From contig JAXGPL010000004.1 in the NCBI GenBank assembly GCA_040766985.1, positions 77,649 to 141,648 of the forward strand: a stretch of DNA of 64,000 nt. The letters run 5' to 3'. Below are positions 42,555-53,686 of this stretch, one piece after another. Numbering within the stretch: position 1 is the stretch's first letter; each line of letters opens with the position of its first letter. The notes under the pieces are model-generated. The model saw only the letters and a list, made by a program, of their open reading frames with translations. It ran no database searches and was not told the DNA's origin. The translations under genes and the position numbers were made by a program. The DNA comes from JAXGPL01 sp040766985 (GTDB lineage Bacteria > Bacillota > Sulfobacillia > JAUYEG01).

Positions 42555-45152
42555 CGCAGCCCGGAAGACGAGTTGCTCATTCTGGCCCGCCGGATCCGCG
42601 GCAAGGTCGACGATGATTTGCTGCCCGTCGCGAAACTCGCCCTCGAGAAGCTTCAGAGCCAACGGGTTTTCGATCTCCCGCTGGATCAGGCGCTTAAGCG
42701 GCCGGGCGCCGAAGGCCGGGTCGTATCCTGTACGCGCAAGGTAAGCCGCCGCAGCCGCAGTCACATCGATGGCGATGTCCCGCTCGGCGAGGCGCCTGCC
42801 CAGAAGGCGCAACTGGATTTCGACGATCCGGCGCAACTCATCCGGCCCGAGCGCTTGGAAGACGACGGTTTCGTCGATCCGGTTGAGGAATTCCGGCCGG
42901 AAGTGCATCCGTACGGCCTGCAATACGAGCTCGTGGATCTTGGCCGGGTCGCCCGCGTGCTCCGTAATCCACTGGCTTCCGAGGTTGGACGTCATGATCA
43001 CGACGGTGTTGCGGAAGTCAACCGTCCGCCCGTGCCCATCGGTCAGTCGCCCGTCGTCCAGCAACTGCAGTAAGGTGTTGAACACTTCGGGGTGCGCCTT
43101 CTCGACCTCGTCGAAGAGCACCACGGAGTAAGGCTTGCGCCTGACCGCCTCGGTCAACTGGCCACCCTCGTCATAGCCGACGTAGCCGGGCGGGGCGCCG
43201 ATCAACCGGGCAACGGTGTGCCGTTCCTGGTACTCGGACATGTCAAGGCGGATCATCGCCCGCTCATCATCGAACAGGAACTCAGCCAGGGCCCTCGCCA
43301 ACTCGGTCTTGCCAACCCCGGTCGGGCCAAGGAACAGGAACGAACCGATCGGCCGGCTGGGATCGCCGAGTCCCGAGCGGGCGCGCCGCACGGCGTTGGC
43401 GACCGCCGAAACCGCCGCGTCCTGGCCGACCACTCGCTGGTGTAGCATTTCCTCCATGCGCACCAGCTTGGCGACCTCGCCCTCCATCAGCCGCGAAACC
43501 GGAATCCCGGTCCACCGCGAGACGATCTCGGCGATGTCCTCCTCGTCCACTTCCTCACGCAGCATCCGGCCCTTGCTCTGGAGTTGCTCGAGGTTCCGGT
43601 TGGCTTGGTCAAGCCGCCGGGCCAGTTCCGGCGCCCTGCCGTAGCGCAGTTCGGCGGCCTTGGCCAGGTCGCCGCGCCTTTCGGCCGCGGCCTCTTCCGC
43701 GCGAGTGGCTTCGATCTGCTCCTTTGTCGACCTGATCTCGGCAATCGTCTGCTTCTCGCGCTCCCAGTGTGCTCCGAGTACGCCTGCCTGCTCCTTGAGT
43801 CTGCCCAGCTCGGCCTCGAGCTTGCCCAGACGTTCCCGCGAGGCCTCGTCCTCCTCCTTGGCGAGCGCCCGCTTCTCGATCTCGAGCTGCGTGATTCGGC
43901 GCTCCAGTTCGTCAATTGCGGCAGGACGGCTGTCGATCTCCATGCGCAGCCGGGACGCGGCCTCGTCCATCAGGTCAACGGCCTTATCCGGCAGAAACCG
44001 GTCGCTGATGTACCGGTGCGACAATGTCGCGGCGGCGACTAGCGCCGCGTCCTTGATCCGGACGCCGTGGTGCACCTCGTACCGTTCCTTGAGGCCGCGC
44101 AAGATAGCGATGGTCTCCTCGACCGTGGGCTCGTCGATCTGCACCGGCTGGAACCGCCGCTCAAGCGCTGCGTCCTTCTCGATGTGTTTACGGTACTCGT
44201 CAAGGGTCGTGGCGCCGATGGCCCTCAGATCGCCCCGCGCCAGGGCGGGCTTGAGCATGTTGGAGGCGTCCATCGCCCCCTCGGCAGCTCCCGCCCCGAC
44301 CAGCGTGTGCAGTTCGTCGATGAACAACACGACCTTGCCCTGCGCCGATTCGATGTCCTTGAGCACGGCCTTCAGCCGCTGTTCGAACTCGCCGCGGTAC
44401 TTGGCCCCCGCCACAAGCGCGCCCAGATCGAGGGCGATCAGGCGCTTGCCCTTGAGGCTCTCGGGCACATCGCCCGCGAGGATCCGCTGGGCGAGCCCCT
44501 CAACCACTGCGGTCTTGCCGACGCCGGGCTCACCGATCAGGACCGGATTGTTCTTGGTCCGCCGCGACAGGACTTGCATTATCCTGCGGATTTCCTCGTC
44601 CCGGCCGATTACCGGGTCGAGCCTGCCCTGCCTGGCCAGAGCTGTCAGGTCGCGCCCGTATCGCTCAAGCGCCTGGTAGGTGCTTTCGGGGTTCTGGTCG
44701 GTGACCCGTTGTTGCCCCCGGACCTGAGCCAGCACCCGGTAGACGGCATCGCGCGTCACCCCGAGGCTGCCAAGCCAACCGCCGACCTCCGTCGCCGGAT
44801 CGGCCATGCCCAGCAGAAGGTGCTCAGTGCTGACATACTCGTCCTGCATGCGGCCCGCTTCTTCCTGAGCTGCCTGAAGCACGCGCCCGAGTTCGGGTGA
44901 AAGATACTGTCCGCCGCCACCGCCTCCGAAGACCTTAGGGATGGCATCGAGCCGGTCCGCAAGTCCCGTCGCAAGCAGGCGCGGATCGGGCAGGAGCTGC
45001 CGCACGATGGCGTTGACGACGCTCTCTTTGTCGTTCACAAGCGCCTGGAGCAGGTGCTCCGGCGCAACAGCCTGGTGGTTGCCGTCCGCCGCCAAGGCCT
45101 GCGCCGCCTGGACGGCCTCCTGTGATTTGACTGTCAAGTGGTCAAGGCGCAT
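42543..45152 (-). CDS. clpB: ATP-dependent disaggregase ClpB
   Basis: An 869-residue Hsp100 chaperone. N-terminal Clp-N domain (MRLDHLTVKSQEAVQAAQAL), first AAA+ domain with Walker A GEPGVGKTAVVEG (~205) and Walker B VVLFIDELHTLVGAG, then the coiled-coil middle domain (~410-530) that marks ClpB against ClpA/C. The second AAA+ domain has GPTGVGKTELARA (~605) and GYVGYDEGGQLTEAV, and the C-terminus has YDPAFGARPLKRLIQ. It works with DnaK/DnaJ/GrpE, encoded just upstream, to resolubilise aggregates. Starts 17 bases after dnaJ with AGGAGG. Last gene of the hspR operon. Intact. Confidence 0.97.
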   Translation of the reverse strand: MRLDHLTVKSQEAVQAAQALAADGNHQAVAPEHLLQALVNDKESVVNAIVRQLLPDPRLLATGLADRLDAIPKVFGGGGGGQYLSPELGRVLQAAQEEAGRMQDEYVSTEHLLLGMADPATEVGGWLGSLGVTRDAVYRVLAQVRGQQRVTDQNPESTYQALERYGRDLTALARQGRLDPVIGRDEEIRRIMQVLSRRTKNNPVLIGEPGVGKTAVVEGLAQRILAGDVPESLKGKRLIALDLGALVAGAKYRGEFEQRLKAVLKDIESAQGKVVLFIDELHTLVGAGAAEGAMDASNMLKPALARGDLRAIGATTLDEYRKHIEKDAALERRFQPVQIDEPTVEETIAILRGLKERYEVHHGVRIKDAALVAAATLSHRYISDRFLPDKAVDLMDEAASRLRMEIDSRPAAIDELERRITQLEIEKRALAKEEDEASRERLGKLEAELGRLKEQAGVLGAHWEREKQTIAEIRSTKEQIEATRAEEAAAERRGDLAKAAELRYGRAPELARRLDQANRNLEQLQSKGRMLREEVDEEDIAEIVSRWTGIPVSRLMEGEVAKLVRMEEMLHQRVVGQDAAVSAVANAVRRARSGLGDPSRPIGSFLFLGPTGVGKTELARALAEFLFDDERAMIRLDMSEYQERHTVARLIGAPPGYVGYDEGGQLTEAVRRKPYSVVLFDEVEKAHPEVFNTLLQLLDDGRLTDGHGRTVDFRNTVVIMTSNLGSQWITEHAGDPAKIHELVLQAVRMHFRPEFLNRIDETVVFQALGPDELRRIVEIQLRLLGRRLAERDIAIDVTAAAAAYLARTGYDPAFGARPLKRLIQREIENPLALKLLEGEFRDGQQIIVDLAADPAGQNEQLVFRAAAAG

Positions 45153-45168
45153 GTCTTCCGTAAACCTC

Positions 45169-45974
45169 CTATTTCGACAAGCGAACGCGTACCAGCAGGT
45201 CGCCGGCGCGCCGCGCCGCGGTGGCGGGCAGGCCGCGTCCCCTCAGGCGCAGCACCTGTCCATCGCGCAGCCCCGCCGGAACCGTGACCTTGAGGTGTCC
45301 CGTGGGATGCCCCACCTGGACCTCGCCGCCGCCGACCCCTGTGCGCGCCTCAACGAGCACCTCGGTCTTAACGTCGTCCCCATCAACCAGGAATCCCGGC
45401 TCGGGCTCAATAAGCGTCCTGACTTCAAAGACCGGGGGCGGGACCCGGAACCGGGCGCCGTGCCTTGCCCCCGGCGGAATCCGCACGCGCATCCCACCGA
45501 TGTCGAAGTCCCTGCCGGTAAAAGCTTCTTTGAGGGTCAGGGTCAGTTCGTTTGCCTCGCGGCCGGAAGGGGGCGCGGGTGGCTTTGCATAGGCGAACGG
45601 CCCGTCGAGTGGGCCGTCCGGGGCCCACGTGTTGCCGAAGAACTGGCGAACAAAATCGCCGAGCCCGCCGGCCCGCCGGCGCACCTGCCGCCAACGGTCT
45701 GCGGAGCGACCTCTTGAGCACCTGCGCAGTCGGAGCCGGCGCCGTACCGCCGCCGCCCGGGCGGTGTCGTAGTCGGCCCGCCGCCGCGCGCTCGCGAGGA
45801 CCTCGTACGCACGCCGGATATCCAAGAACAACTCGCCGGAAGCAGACCCATCCGCCTGAAGGACGTCGGGATGGGTCTGCTTGACCTTCGGTGCCGGTAT
45901 CGCCGCTTGATCTCATCCCGGACTTGCCGAAGCGGCGACACCGATATCGCGTAAAGGTCCTCGATCGGGAGCAA
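45169..45974 (-). pseudogene. dnaJ: J-domain co-chaperone (DnaJ/CbpA type), one frameshift
   Basis: The start TTG 45974 gives LPIEDLYAISVSPLRQVRDE then IKRRYR; near 45885-45900 the frame shifts and continues KVKQTHPDVLQADGSA, which contains the essential HPD, then ELFLDIRRAYEVLASARRRA. After a linker the C-terminal substrate-binding region runs NELTLTLKEAFTGRDFDIGG to GDLLVRVRLSK. There are no CxxCxGxG zinc-finger repeats, so it is the CbpA/DnaJ type B-like form. One base added restores the J-domain. It stimulates DnaK ATPase. Placed between grpE and clpB. Confidence 0.85.
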
Positions 45975-46020
45975 CTCCCCGGGGCTTTCCTGGCGATTAG
46001 CCCTGCGGCCGCAGCAACCC

Positions 46021-46558
46021 TCACCTGAGATGCGCGGAACGCCATGGGGCGTATCCCCACTTGATTTCGTCAGTCACCGTCTCACTGGTGACATCGGGAA
46101 TATCCCAAGTGGCTACGCACTCATGTAGCGCGGGGTCGAACACCTTGCCCACCGCTTCGATCGGGGTGACCCCCTCGGCGGCCGCGAATGCTCAAAGCTG
46201 CCTGCCGATCATCTCGACTCCGCCGACCGGCCCTCAACGTCAATCCAGGGCAGCGGAGAGGGTGGCTGCGCCATGCATCGACGGCGCGTTCGGAGTTGTC
46301 GGCCATCTCCAGCAGCTTGAGCAGCATATCCTTCTTGCCCATCCGGACGAGCATGGCGACGTCCCGCTGGGTCCTGCGCGCCAGGTTATCGTAGTCCGCT
46401 CTGGCGCGGAGGAACAGTCGTAGTTATCCGCCGCCTTGGCCTTCCAATCGATGTCGCGGGCGGCCTTGAGGCGGGCGGCGGTTGCCCGCGCGCCGCCCGG
46501 TTCGGCTTCGCTGACGTTGCCGTCCGTCTCCGCTTGCGCTTGCTCTTGTCGGGGCTCG

Positions 46559-46562
<4 letters not shown>
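46021..46562 (-). pseudogene. grpE: Nucleotide exchange factor GrpE, several frameshifts
   Basis: ATG 46562 overlaps the apparent dnaK stop (ATGA). The acidic N-terminus EPRQEQAQAETDGNVSEAEP appears one base out of frame from the ATG. Further pieces in shifting frames are DIDWKAKAADNYD, RARADYDNLARRTQRDVA, MLVRMGKKDMLLKLLEMADN (the GrpE core), VEMIGRQL-like sequence, and the C-terminal EGVTPIEAVGKVFDPALHEC, ending near TDEIKWGYAPWRSAHLR with TGA at 46023-46021. These match GrpE in order (EGVxPIxxVGxxFDPxxHEAV). At least four +/-1 shifts are needed. Confidence 0.8.
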
Positions 46563-48535
<1,973 letters not shown>

Positions 48536-48615
48536 AGTTGGTGCTCCTTTCCGTTATTGAGAGAATCGTTACTATCGAAACCTGATCCGCTGGAGCTGCT
48601 GTGGGCGATTGGCTA

Positions 48616-48969
48616 TCACAGCCCCCATCCACCCTGGCCGCTCCGCGGGGCGCTGCCCGGACTCGCGGGCTTGGCCCGCTCACCCTTGCCCTCGTCGCCG
48701 TCGGCGCGCTCGACCACCCCGTACCTGCGCTCAATGCGCAAGACCGCGCGCACGCCGGCGATGTTCACGCCTTCGACCTTGACCAACTCGCAAATCCGGT
48801 GCAGGACCAATAGCTCGTTCTGCGAGTAAAGGCGGATGTTGTTCTCGGTGCGGGTTGGCGCCACAAGGCCCTCGCGCTCGAATTGACGCAGTGATTGGGG
48901 GCTGATGCCCAGCAGCCGGGAGACTACTCCGATGGTGTAGACCGGCTCGTCAGGACCGTGCAGTCTCAA
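48616..48969 (-). CDS. hspR: HspR-type MerR-family heat-shock repressor
   Basis: A 117-residue protein from TTG 48969 behind GGAGGGGG. MerR-type helix-turn-helix: YTIGVVSRLLGISPQSLRQF followed by EREGLVAPTRTENNIRLYSQ and ELLVLHRICELVKVEGVNIA, the HspR pattern. The tail is Lys/Gly/Pro-rich. HspR represses the dnaK operon in actinobacteria and some other bacteria, with DnaK as co-repressor. Here it is the first gene, so it likely controls its own operon (hspR-dnaK-grpE-dnaJ-clpB). A canonical HAIR operator was not found, only the half-site CTTGAG at the -10 region. Confidence 0.88.
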   Translation of the reverse strand: MRLHGPDEPVYTIGVVSRLLGISPQSLRQFEREGLVAPTRTENNIRLYSQNELLVLHRICELVKVEGVNIAGVRAVLRIERRYGVVERADGDEGKGERAKPASPGSAPRSGQGGWGL

Positions 48970-48994
48970 CGGTCTTCACCCCCTCCGATGCTCA

Positions 48995-49024
48995 AGTATA
49001 GGTTATCTCAGCGCGGTGCGTCAA
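48995..49024 (-). promoter_or_regulatory. Promoter of the hspR-dnaK operon
   Basis: On the minus strand TTGACG (49024-49019) and TATACT (49000-48995) are 18 bases apart. CTTGAG, a half of the HAIR operator consensus, overlaps the -10 box (48996-48991); the expected partner half-site is not apparent. Confidence 0.7.
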
Positions 49025-49179
49025 TAAGCCTAAGTTCTCTGCCGAGCAGATATGAAATGACTAGTGTAACTTTCCTGACATGGCGCCCGGTGCAGCCTGT
49101 CCATGCGGCCACCCTTCGCTAGTGTTTCCCGGCAGGGAAGTTGCGCGGATGCGCATACGCGGCTTGAAATCCGAACGCT

Positions 49180-49902
49180 CTACTCCCCGGGCCGCACGGC
49201 AAGTACTTCGCTGCGTGCCGGCCCGCGAAGGTCGCGGATGGCATACAGCGTAACGACCGCCGAAACGCCCCGCCGCCTCAGGTCTTTGACGTATGCTGTG
49301 ACGCGTTCGGGCGCGGAACGCAGATTGTCCTTCAGCGCCCAGCCGACGCCCTTGCGCACCGTGTCCTCGGTGTCCCAGACCAGGTTTTCGCACAGCTCCA
49401 GGACCTCGTCGGTGTAAGCCCCCGATTCGCCGGCCTTGCGCGTGAATGCCACGACGCTTGCCCGCCGCTTGAGGGGATTGGGGGATTTGTTCCAGGAGTA
49501 AAGCAGCCCGAGGGTCTCGGCCTTGTGGGCTCTCAGCAGGGGCATGGTGAGGGCCGCGCTCATGTGGTCGACATGAGACCAACCCTTGCAGAGGCCGGCG
49601 ATGGCGTCAAGCTCGGCGAAGTGGTCCGGCGTCAACTCCGGCGCCCGGTCGCCGAGCAGGATCAGGCCGACGTGGCCCGGCTCGATGGGGGCCTCGCCCA
49701 GCAACCTCTGGGCCAACGACAGCATCTCATGGACGGTGAGGCCGGCGCACCGCCCGCGAAACCTGCGCGCAATCCGCCGGAGGTCGTCGGCCCGGATTCC
49801 GTACGCCAGGTAGTCCCAATGCCTCTCGTTGACTCTGCGCGCAGGCCGTCCGGCGGCAGTTGCCAGGGCCCGGGTGATTTCGGCCGCCAGTTCTCCAATC
49901 AT
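49180..49902 (-). CDS. AlkD-like DNA alkylation repair protein (HEAT-repeat)
   Basis: About 240 residues from ATG 49902, 8-9 bases after GGGAGG; an in-frame ATG at 49941 lacks an RBS. The AlkD family marks are LAYGIRADDLRRIARRF near the N-terminus, GLCKGWSHVDHMSAAL (the W..VD active-site region), RRASVVAFTRKAGESGAY, and VRKGVGWALKDNLRSAPERV. AlkD glycosylases remove bulky cationic alkylated bases without base flipping. Substrate and activity here are inferred. Divergent from the lysine gene cluster; monocistronic. Confidence 0.85.
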   Translation of the reverse strand: MIGELAAEITRALATAAGRPARRVNERHWDYLAYGIRADDLRRIARRFRGRCAGLTVHEMLSLAQRLLGEAPIEPGHVGLILLGDRAPELTPDHFAELDAIAGLCKGWSHVDHMSAALTMPLLRAHKAETLGLLYSWNKSPNPLKRRASVVAFTRKAGESGAYTDEVLELCENLVWDTEDTVRKGVGWALKDNLRSAPERVTAYVKDLRRRGVSAVVTLYAIRDLRGPARSEVLAVRPGE

Positions 49903-50073
49903 TGTCCGTACCTCCCATCGCCGGCGAGGGGGTTGGCCCAACCCAATTCCTACAATACACTTAGAACGGCCGGCCCGGGGATGGGAGGCGGCAGCCCGGT
50001 CTCCGGCGCCGCCGCCAAGGCGATCACGGGTCTTTCCGGCCGCCGCAGATGACCGTCATGGGAGGTTTTGCAG

Positions 50074-51126
50074 ATGACCAGCAATCCGAGGCCGGGATGT
50101 CCGTTTGGTACGCACCGCGTGCTCGAACCGGAGGACGCCCTGCCGCAGCCCGCATGGCGTCTTGAGAACACGCCCGTGGCCTACGACAATGAGATCCTGA
50201 TCGACGTCAAGGCTCTCAACATCGATGCAGCCAGTTTCACGCAGATGGAGGAGGCCGCGGGCGGCGACCCGGCCGGAGTGGCCGGCCTGATCATGCAAAC
50301 CGTCGCCAAACGTGGCAAACAGCACAATCCCGTGACCGGCTCGGGCGGCGTCCTCACCGGGGAGATCCTCGAAGTGGGGCGAAAGCACCCCGACTTCGGC
50401 AAAGTCAGGCCCGGCCAGCGGCTGGTGACGCTGGTCTCGCTCTCGCTGACGCCGCTCTACCTTGAGGAGGTCCTCCGGGTCAACACCCAATCGGACCAGG
50501 TCGACGTCCGCGGAAAGGCGATCCTCTTCGCCAGCGGCATCTACTCGCTTCTCCCCGCGGACATACCCGAGCGGCTAGCGCTCGCCGTGCTGGACGTTGC
50601 CGGCGCGCCGGCGCAGACGGCCCGCCTGGTCAAGCCCGGCGACACGGTTTTCGTCATCGGTGCGGGGGGCAAGTCCGGGCTGTTGTGCATGTACGAGGCC
50701 AGGCGCAGGGCAGGGGTGACCGGCAGGGTGATCGGGCTCGGCCACAGCGAGCGGAGTTGTGAGCGGGCAAGGCAGAGCGGTTTTGCGGACCTGGTCCTCC
50801 AGGGCAATGCCACAAAGCCGCTGGAAACCCTGCGCATGGTCGAGGACGCCACGGACGGGCGCCTTTCGGATGTCACCATCAACTGCGTCAACATCCCGGG
50901 CACCGAGATGGCGTCCATCTTCGCCACGCGCGAGGGCGGGACGATCTACTTTTTCAGCATGGCGACCAGCTTCACAGCCGCGGCCCTCGGGGCCGAGGGG
51001 GTCGGGCGCGACGTCAACATGATCGTGGGCAACGGGTATGCGAAGGGACACGCGGCGGTGGCCTTGAACTGCTTGCGCGAAAGCCCCATGCTCCGGCGCA
51101 TATTTGAAGAGCAATTTGCCGGCTAG
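50074..51126 (+). CDS. kdd: L-erythro-3,5-diaminohexanoate dehydrogenase
   Basis: A 350-residue NAD-dependent enzyme of lysine fermentation that oxidises 3,5-diaminohexanoate to 3-keto-5-aminohexanoate. The N-terminus CPFGTHRVLEPEDALPQPAW and NEILIDVKALNIDAASFTQM are family-typical; the nucleotide-binding loop is VFVIGAGGKSGLLCMYEARR (~190). ATG 50074 lies 10 bases after GGAGG. First of a run kdd-kamA-kamB-kamD-kamE, 23 bases before kamA. The ~130-base region before it contains TACAAT near 49955 but no clear -35. Confidence 0.92.
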   Translation: MTSNPRPGCPFGTHRVLEPEDALPQPAWRLENTPVAYDNEILIDVKALNIDAASFTQMEEAAGGDPAGVAGLIMQTVAKRGKQHNPVTGSGGVLTGEILEVGRKHPDFGKVRPGQRLVTLVSLSLTPLYLEEVLRVNTQSDQVDVRGKAILFASGIYSLLPADIPERLALAVLDVAGAPAQTARLVKPGDTVFVIGAGGKSGLLCMYEARRRAGVTGRVIGLGHSERSCERARQSGFADLVLQGNATKPLETLRMVEDATDGRLSDVTINCVNIPGTEMASIFATREGGTIYFFSMATSFTAAALGAEGVGRDVNMIVGNGYAKGHAAVALNCLRESPMLRRIFEEQFAG

Positions 51127-51149
51127 GCAAAAAGGAGCGCGACACGGCG

Positions 51150-52496
51150 ATGGAAGAGCCAAGGGCCGTCCCGGGCAAATGGCCGCACTACGACCGCGGG
51201 CGGCTGGCGCCTTTTGCAGGCGTATCGGACCAGGAATGGAATGACTGGCGTTGGCAGGTGCGCAACCGCATAACGACGGTCGAGGCGCTCAAGGCGGCCA
51301 TCGGCCTGACGGCTGCGGAGGAATTCGGAGTGCGCGAGGTCCTGGGCGTATTCCGCATGGCGATCACGCCTTACTACGCGTCGTTGATCGATGCAGGCAA
51401 TCCGGCATGCCCGATTTGGCGGCAGGCAGTCCCGACGGCCGCCGAACTGGCGACGGACCCCGGCGACGCGGGGGCCGACCCGTTGCACGAGGATGTCGAC
51501 TCGCCCGCGCCCGGCATAACGCACCGTTACCCCGACCGAGTGCTGTTCTTGATCACGGACCAGTGCTCCATGTACTGCCGGCACTGCACGCGGCGGCGCA
51601 TGGCCGGTCACGTCGACGCGGCCCGCTCCCGTGATGAACTGGAAAGAGGCCTTGACTACATCAGGCGCACCCCGGCCGTCCGTGACGTCCTGTTGTCGGG
51701 CGGCGATGCGCTGCTGGTTGCCGATGAAACCCTTGAGTACCTGCTCTCCTCGTTGCGTGCGATTCCGCACGTCGAAATCATCCGCCTCGGCACCCGGGCG
51801 CCGGTGGTCCTTCCGCAGCGGATCACCCCGGAGCTATGCGGGCTGCTAAAGCGGTACCACCCGGTGTGGCTGAACACCCATTTCAACCATCCCAAGGAGA
51901 TCACCGCCGACTCCGCCGCAGCCTGCGCGCGGCTCGCCGACGCGGGCGTCCCCCTCGGCAACCAGAGCGTGCTGCTGCGCGGGGTCAACGACTGCCCGAT
52001 CGTGATGCGCAAACTTGTCCACGGCCTGATGCAGATAAGGGTGCGGCCATACTACATCTATCAGTGCGACCTGACCAGGGGCATCGCTCACTTCCGGACG
52101 CCGGTTGCGACAGGCATCGAGATCATCGAGTTGTTGCGGGGCCACACCACCGGCCTGGCCGTCCCGACGTACGTCATCGACGCCCCAGGTGGCGGTGGCA
52201 AGATCCCGGTCGGTCCCAACTACCTGATCTCGATCGGCGACGGGCAGGTCATCCTGCGCAACTACGAAGGAGTCATCGCCCGGTACCGCGAGCCCAAACG
52301 AGCGCCACGCGGGTTGGACGAACTCGACCTCGCCGAGGGAGGGGTTTGTCCCCTCTGCGGCACGCGGCACGACGACCTGGGCACGGGGCTCGGGCTGTTG
52401 TTCTCGGGCCAGGCCGAGGGCCTTGAGCCGCAGGGATTGGCGAGAGCGACGAGACGCGGAAAGGATCGAGGTGCGAGGCCAGATGACCCTGCTTGA
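51150..52496 (+). CDS. kamA: Lysine 2,3-aminomutase
   Basis: A 448-residue radical SAM, PLP-dependent enzyme that converts L-lysine to L-beta-lysine. The radical SAM cysteines are in ITDQCSMYCRHCTRR, followed by RDVLLSGGDALLV. The PLP region is VIDAPGGGGKIPVGPNYLIS, where Lys of GGGGKIP forms the Schiff base. The zinc-site C-terminal Cys are in CPLCGTRHDD. ATG 51150 follows AAAGGAG. The 3' end overlaps kamB by 26 bases. Full length for the family. Confidence 0.95.
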   Translation: MEEPRAVPGKWPHYDRGRLAPFAGVSDQEWNDWRWQVRNRITTVEALKAAIGLTAAEEFGVREVLGVFRMAITPYYASLIDAGNPACPIWRQAVPTAAELATDPGDAGADPLHEDVDSPAPGITHRYPDRVLFLITDQCSMYCRHCTRRRMAGHVDAARSRDELERGLDYIRRTPAVRDVLLSGGDALLVADETLEYLLSSLRAIPHVEIIRLGTRAPVVLPQRITPELCGLLKRYHPVWLNTHFNHPKEITADSAAACARLADAGVPLGNQSVLLRGVNDCPIVMRKLVHGLMQIRVRPYYIYQCDLTRGIAHFRTPVATGIEIIELLRGHTTGLAVPTYVIDAPGGGGKIPVGPNYLISIGDGQVILRNYEGVIARYREPKRAPRGLDELDLAEGGVCPLCGTRHDDLGTGLGLLFSGQAEGLEPQGLARATRRGKDRGARPDDPA

Positions 52497-53640
52497 CCTT
52501 GTGACAAAGGACAAGCTGCGTACGGTTTCGGTGGTGGGGATCGCCAAGAACGTGGGCAAGACCACCACACTCAACCATCTGATTTGGCTGGGCGACCGGG
52601 CGGACATCTCGCTCGGCCTGACCTCGACCGGGCGCGACGGCGAAAAGGTGGACATCCTCACCCGCCTGCCCAAACCAGCGATCGTCGTGCCCGAAGGCAC
52701 GATGCTCGCGACCGCGGCGGAAGTTGCCGACCAGGGTACCGCTGGACTTCAGGTCGTCAGGGAAACCGAATACCTGACGCGCCTCGGCCGCATTGTCATC
52801 TACCTGGTAGTCCGTTCCGGCAACGTCCAACTCGTCGGCCCGGACACCGTGCGCCAGACGCGCGATGTCGTCGACCTGCTCCACCACTACGGAGCAGAAC
52901 TGGTCCTGGTCGACGGCGCGTTTGACCGCGTGGCCTCTGCCGCTCCGGCAGTGACCCAGGCAACCATTCTGGCCACTGGCGCGGCAGTCAGCCCGTCGAT
53001 CGACGAAACGCTCGACCGCACTAGGCTTGCGATCGAGCTGTTCAGTTTGCGGAAGGTCCGCGAGCAGCCGCATGCTTCGGCGGCGGCGAGCCTGGTTTCC
53101 GAGCGCAAGATCGGCCTCGTCTCGGAAGCCGGCGAAGCCAAGGTGCTGCCGATGCGCACCGCCCTCGAACGCGGGGCGGAGGTGGCGTCCGCCGTCTCTC
53201 CAGGCACGAAGTACCTCGTGCTCGGCGGGGCGCTGCCGTCGTCGGTGCTTCGCGACCTGATGACGCAGGTGGAGGTGATCAAGAGAGTGCAGTTGGTCAT
53301 CGCTGACGGCACCCGGGCGTTCGCCGACGGGCGCACGTGGCGCGAATTCCGGCGCCTCGGCGGCAAGCTCAAGGTGGTCAACCCGATCAAATTGCTGGCA
53401 GCGACGGTCAATCCATTCTCTCCGCTGGGGGGTTCATTCGAGCCGGACGAGTTCCTGGCCAAAGTGGGCGCCCTCGCGGCTCCGTTGCCAGTGTTCGACG
53501 TCGTGCTTGGCAGATCAGCGAACACCGAGCCGCGACGTACGAAGGGCGGCGACCGCGTCTCCGAAGGGAGCGGGAGCTGTCCGGGGCAAGGCCAGCCGGA
53601 GGGAAAAGAGGTCAAAGAGGCCACCCGTAACCAGCAGTAA
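52471..53640 (+). CDS. kamB: Lysine 5,6-aminomutase reactivase-type subunit KamB
   Basis: A ~390-residue P-loop protein. The Walker A is VVGIAKNVGKTTTLNHL near the N-terminus, followed by LGLTSTGRDGEKVDILTRLP and VPEGTMLATAAEVADQGT. In lysine-fermenting clostridia this gene sits between kamA and kamD and is named KamB, thought with the MutS-like KamC to reactivate the B12/PLP aminomutase. KamC is not in the window. GTG 52471 (AAGGA 5 bases upstream) and ATG 52483 are both possible starts. The C-terminus is Gly/Lys/Glu-rich. Function is inferred from family naming and context. Confidence 0.8.
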   Translation: MRGQMTLLDLVTKDKLRTVSVVGIAKNVGKTTTLNHLIWLGDRADISLGLTSTGRDGEKVDILTRLPKPAIVVPEGTMLATAAEVADQGTAGLQVVRETEYLTRLGRIVIYLVVRSGNVQLVGPDTVRQTRDVVDLLHHYGAELVLVDGAFDRVASAAPAVTQATILATGAAVSPSIDETLDRTRLAIELFSLRKVREQPHASAAASLVSERKIGLVSEAGEAKVLPMRTALERGAEVASAVSPGTKYLVLGGALPSSVLRDLMTQVEVIKRVQLVIADGTRAFADGRTWREFRRLGGKLKVVNPIKLLAATVNPFSPLGGSFEPDEFLAKVGALAAPLPVFDVVLGRSANTEPRRTKGGDRVSEGSGSCPGQGQPEGKEVKEATRNQQ

Positions 53641-53686
53641 CGGCTAGCCCGGCTCTTCTCCGCCGCGGACGGAGAGGGGGATTGGC

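Noticed and set aside
48985..49025. Full HAIR operator (CTTGAGT-N7-ACTCAAG)
   Set aside because: Only one CTTGAG half is present; the second half could not be found.
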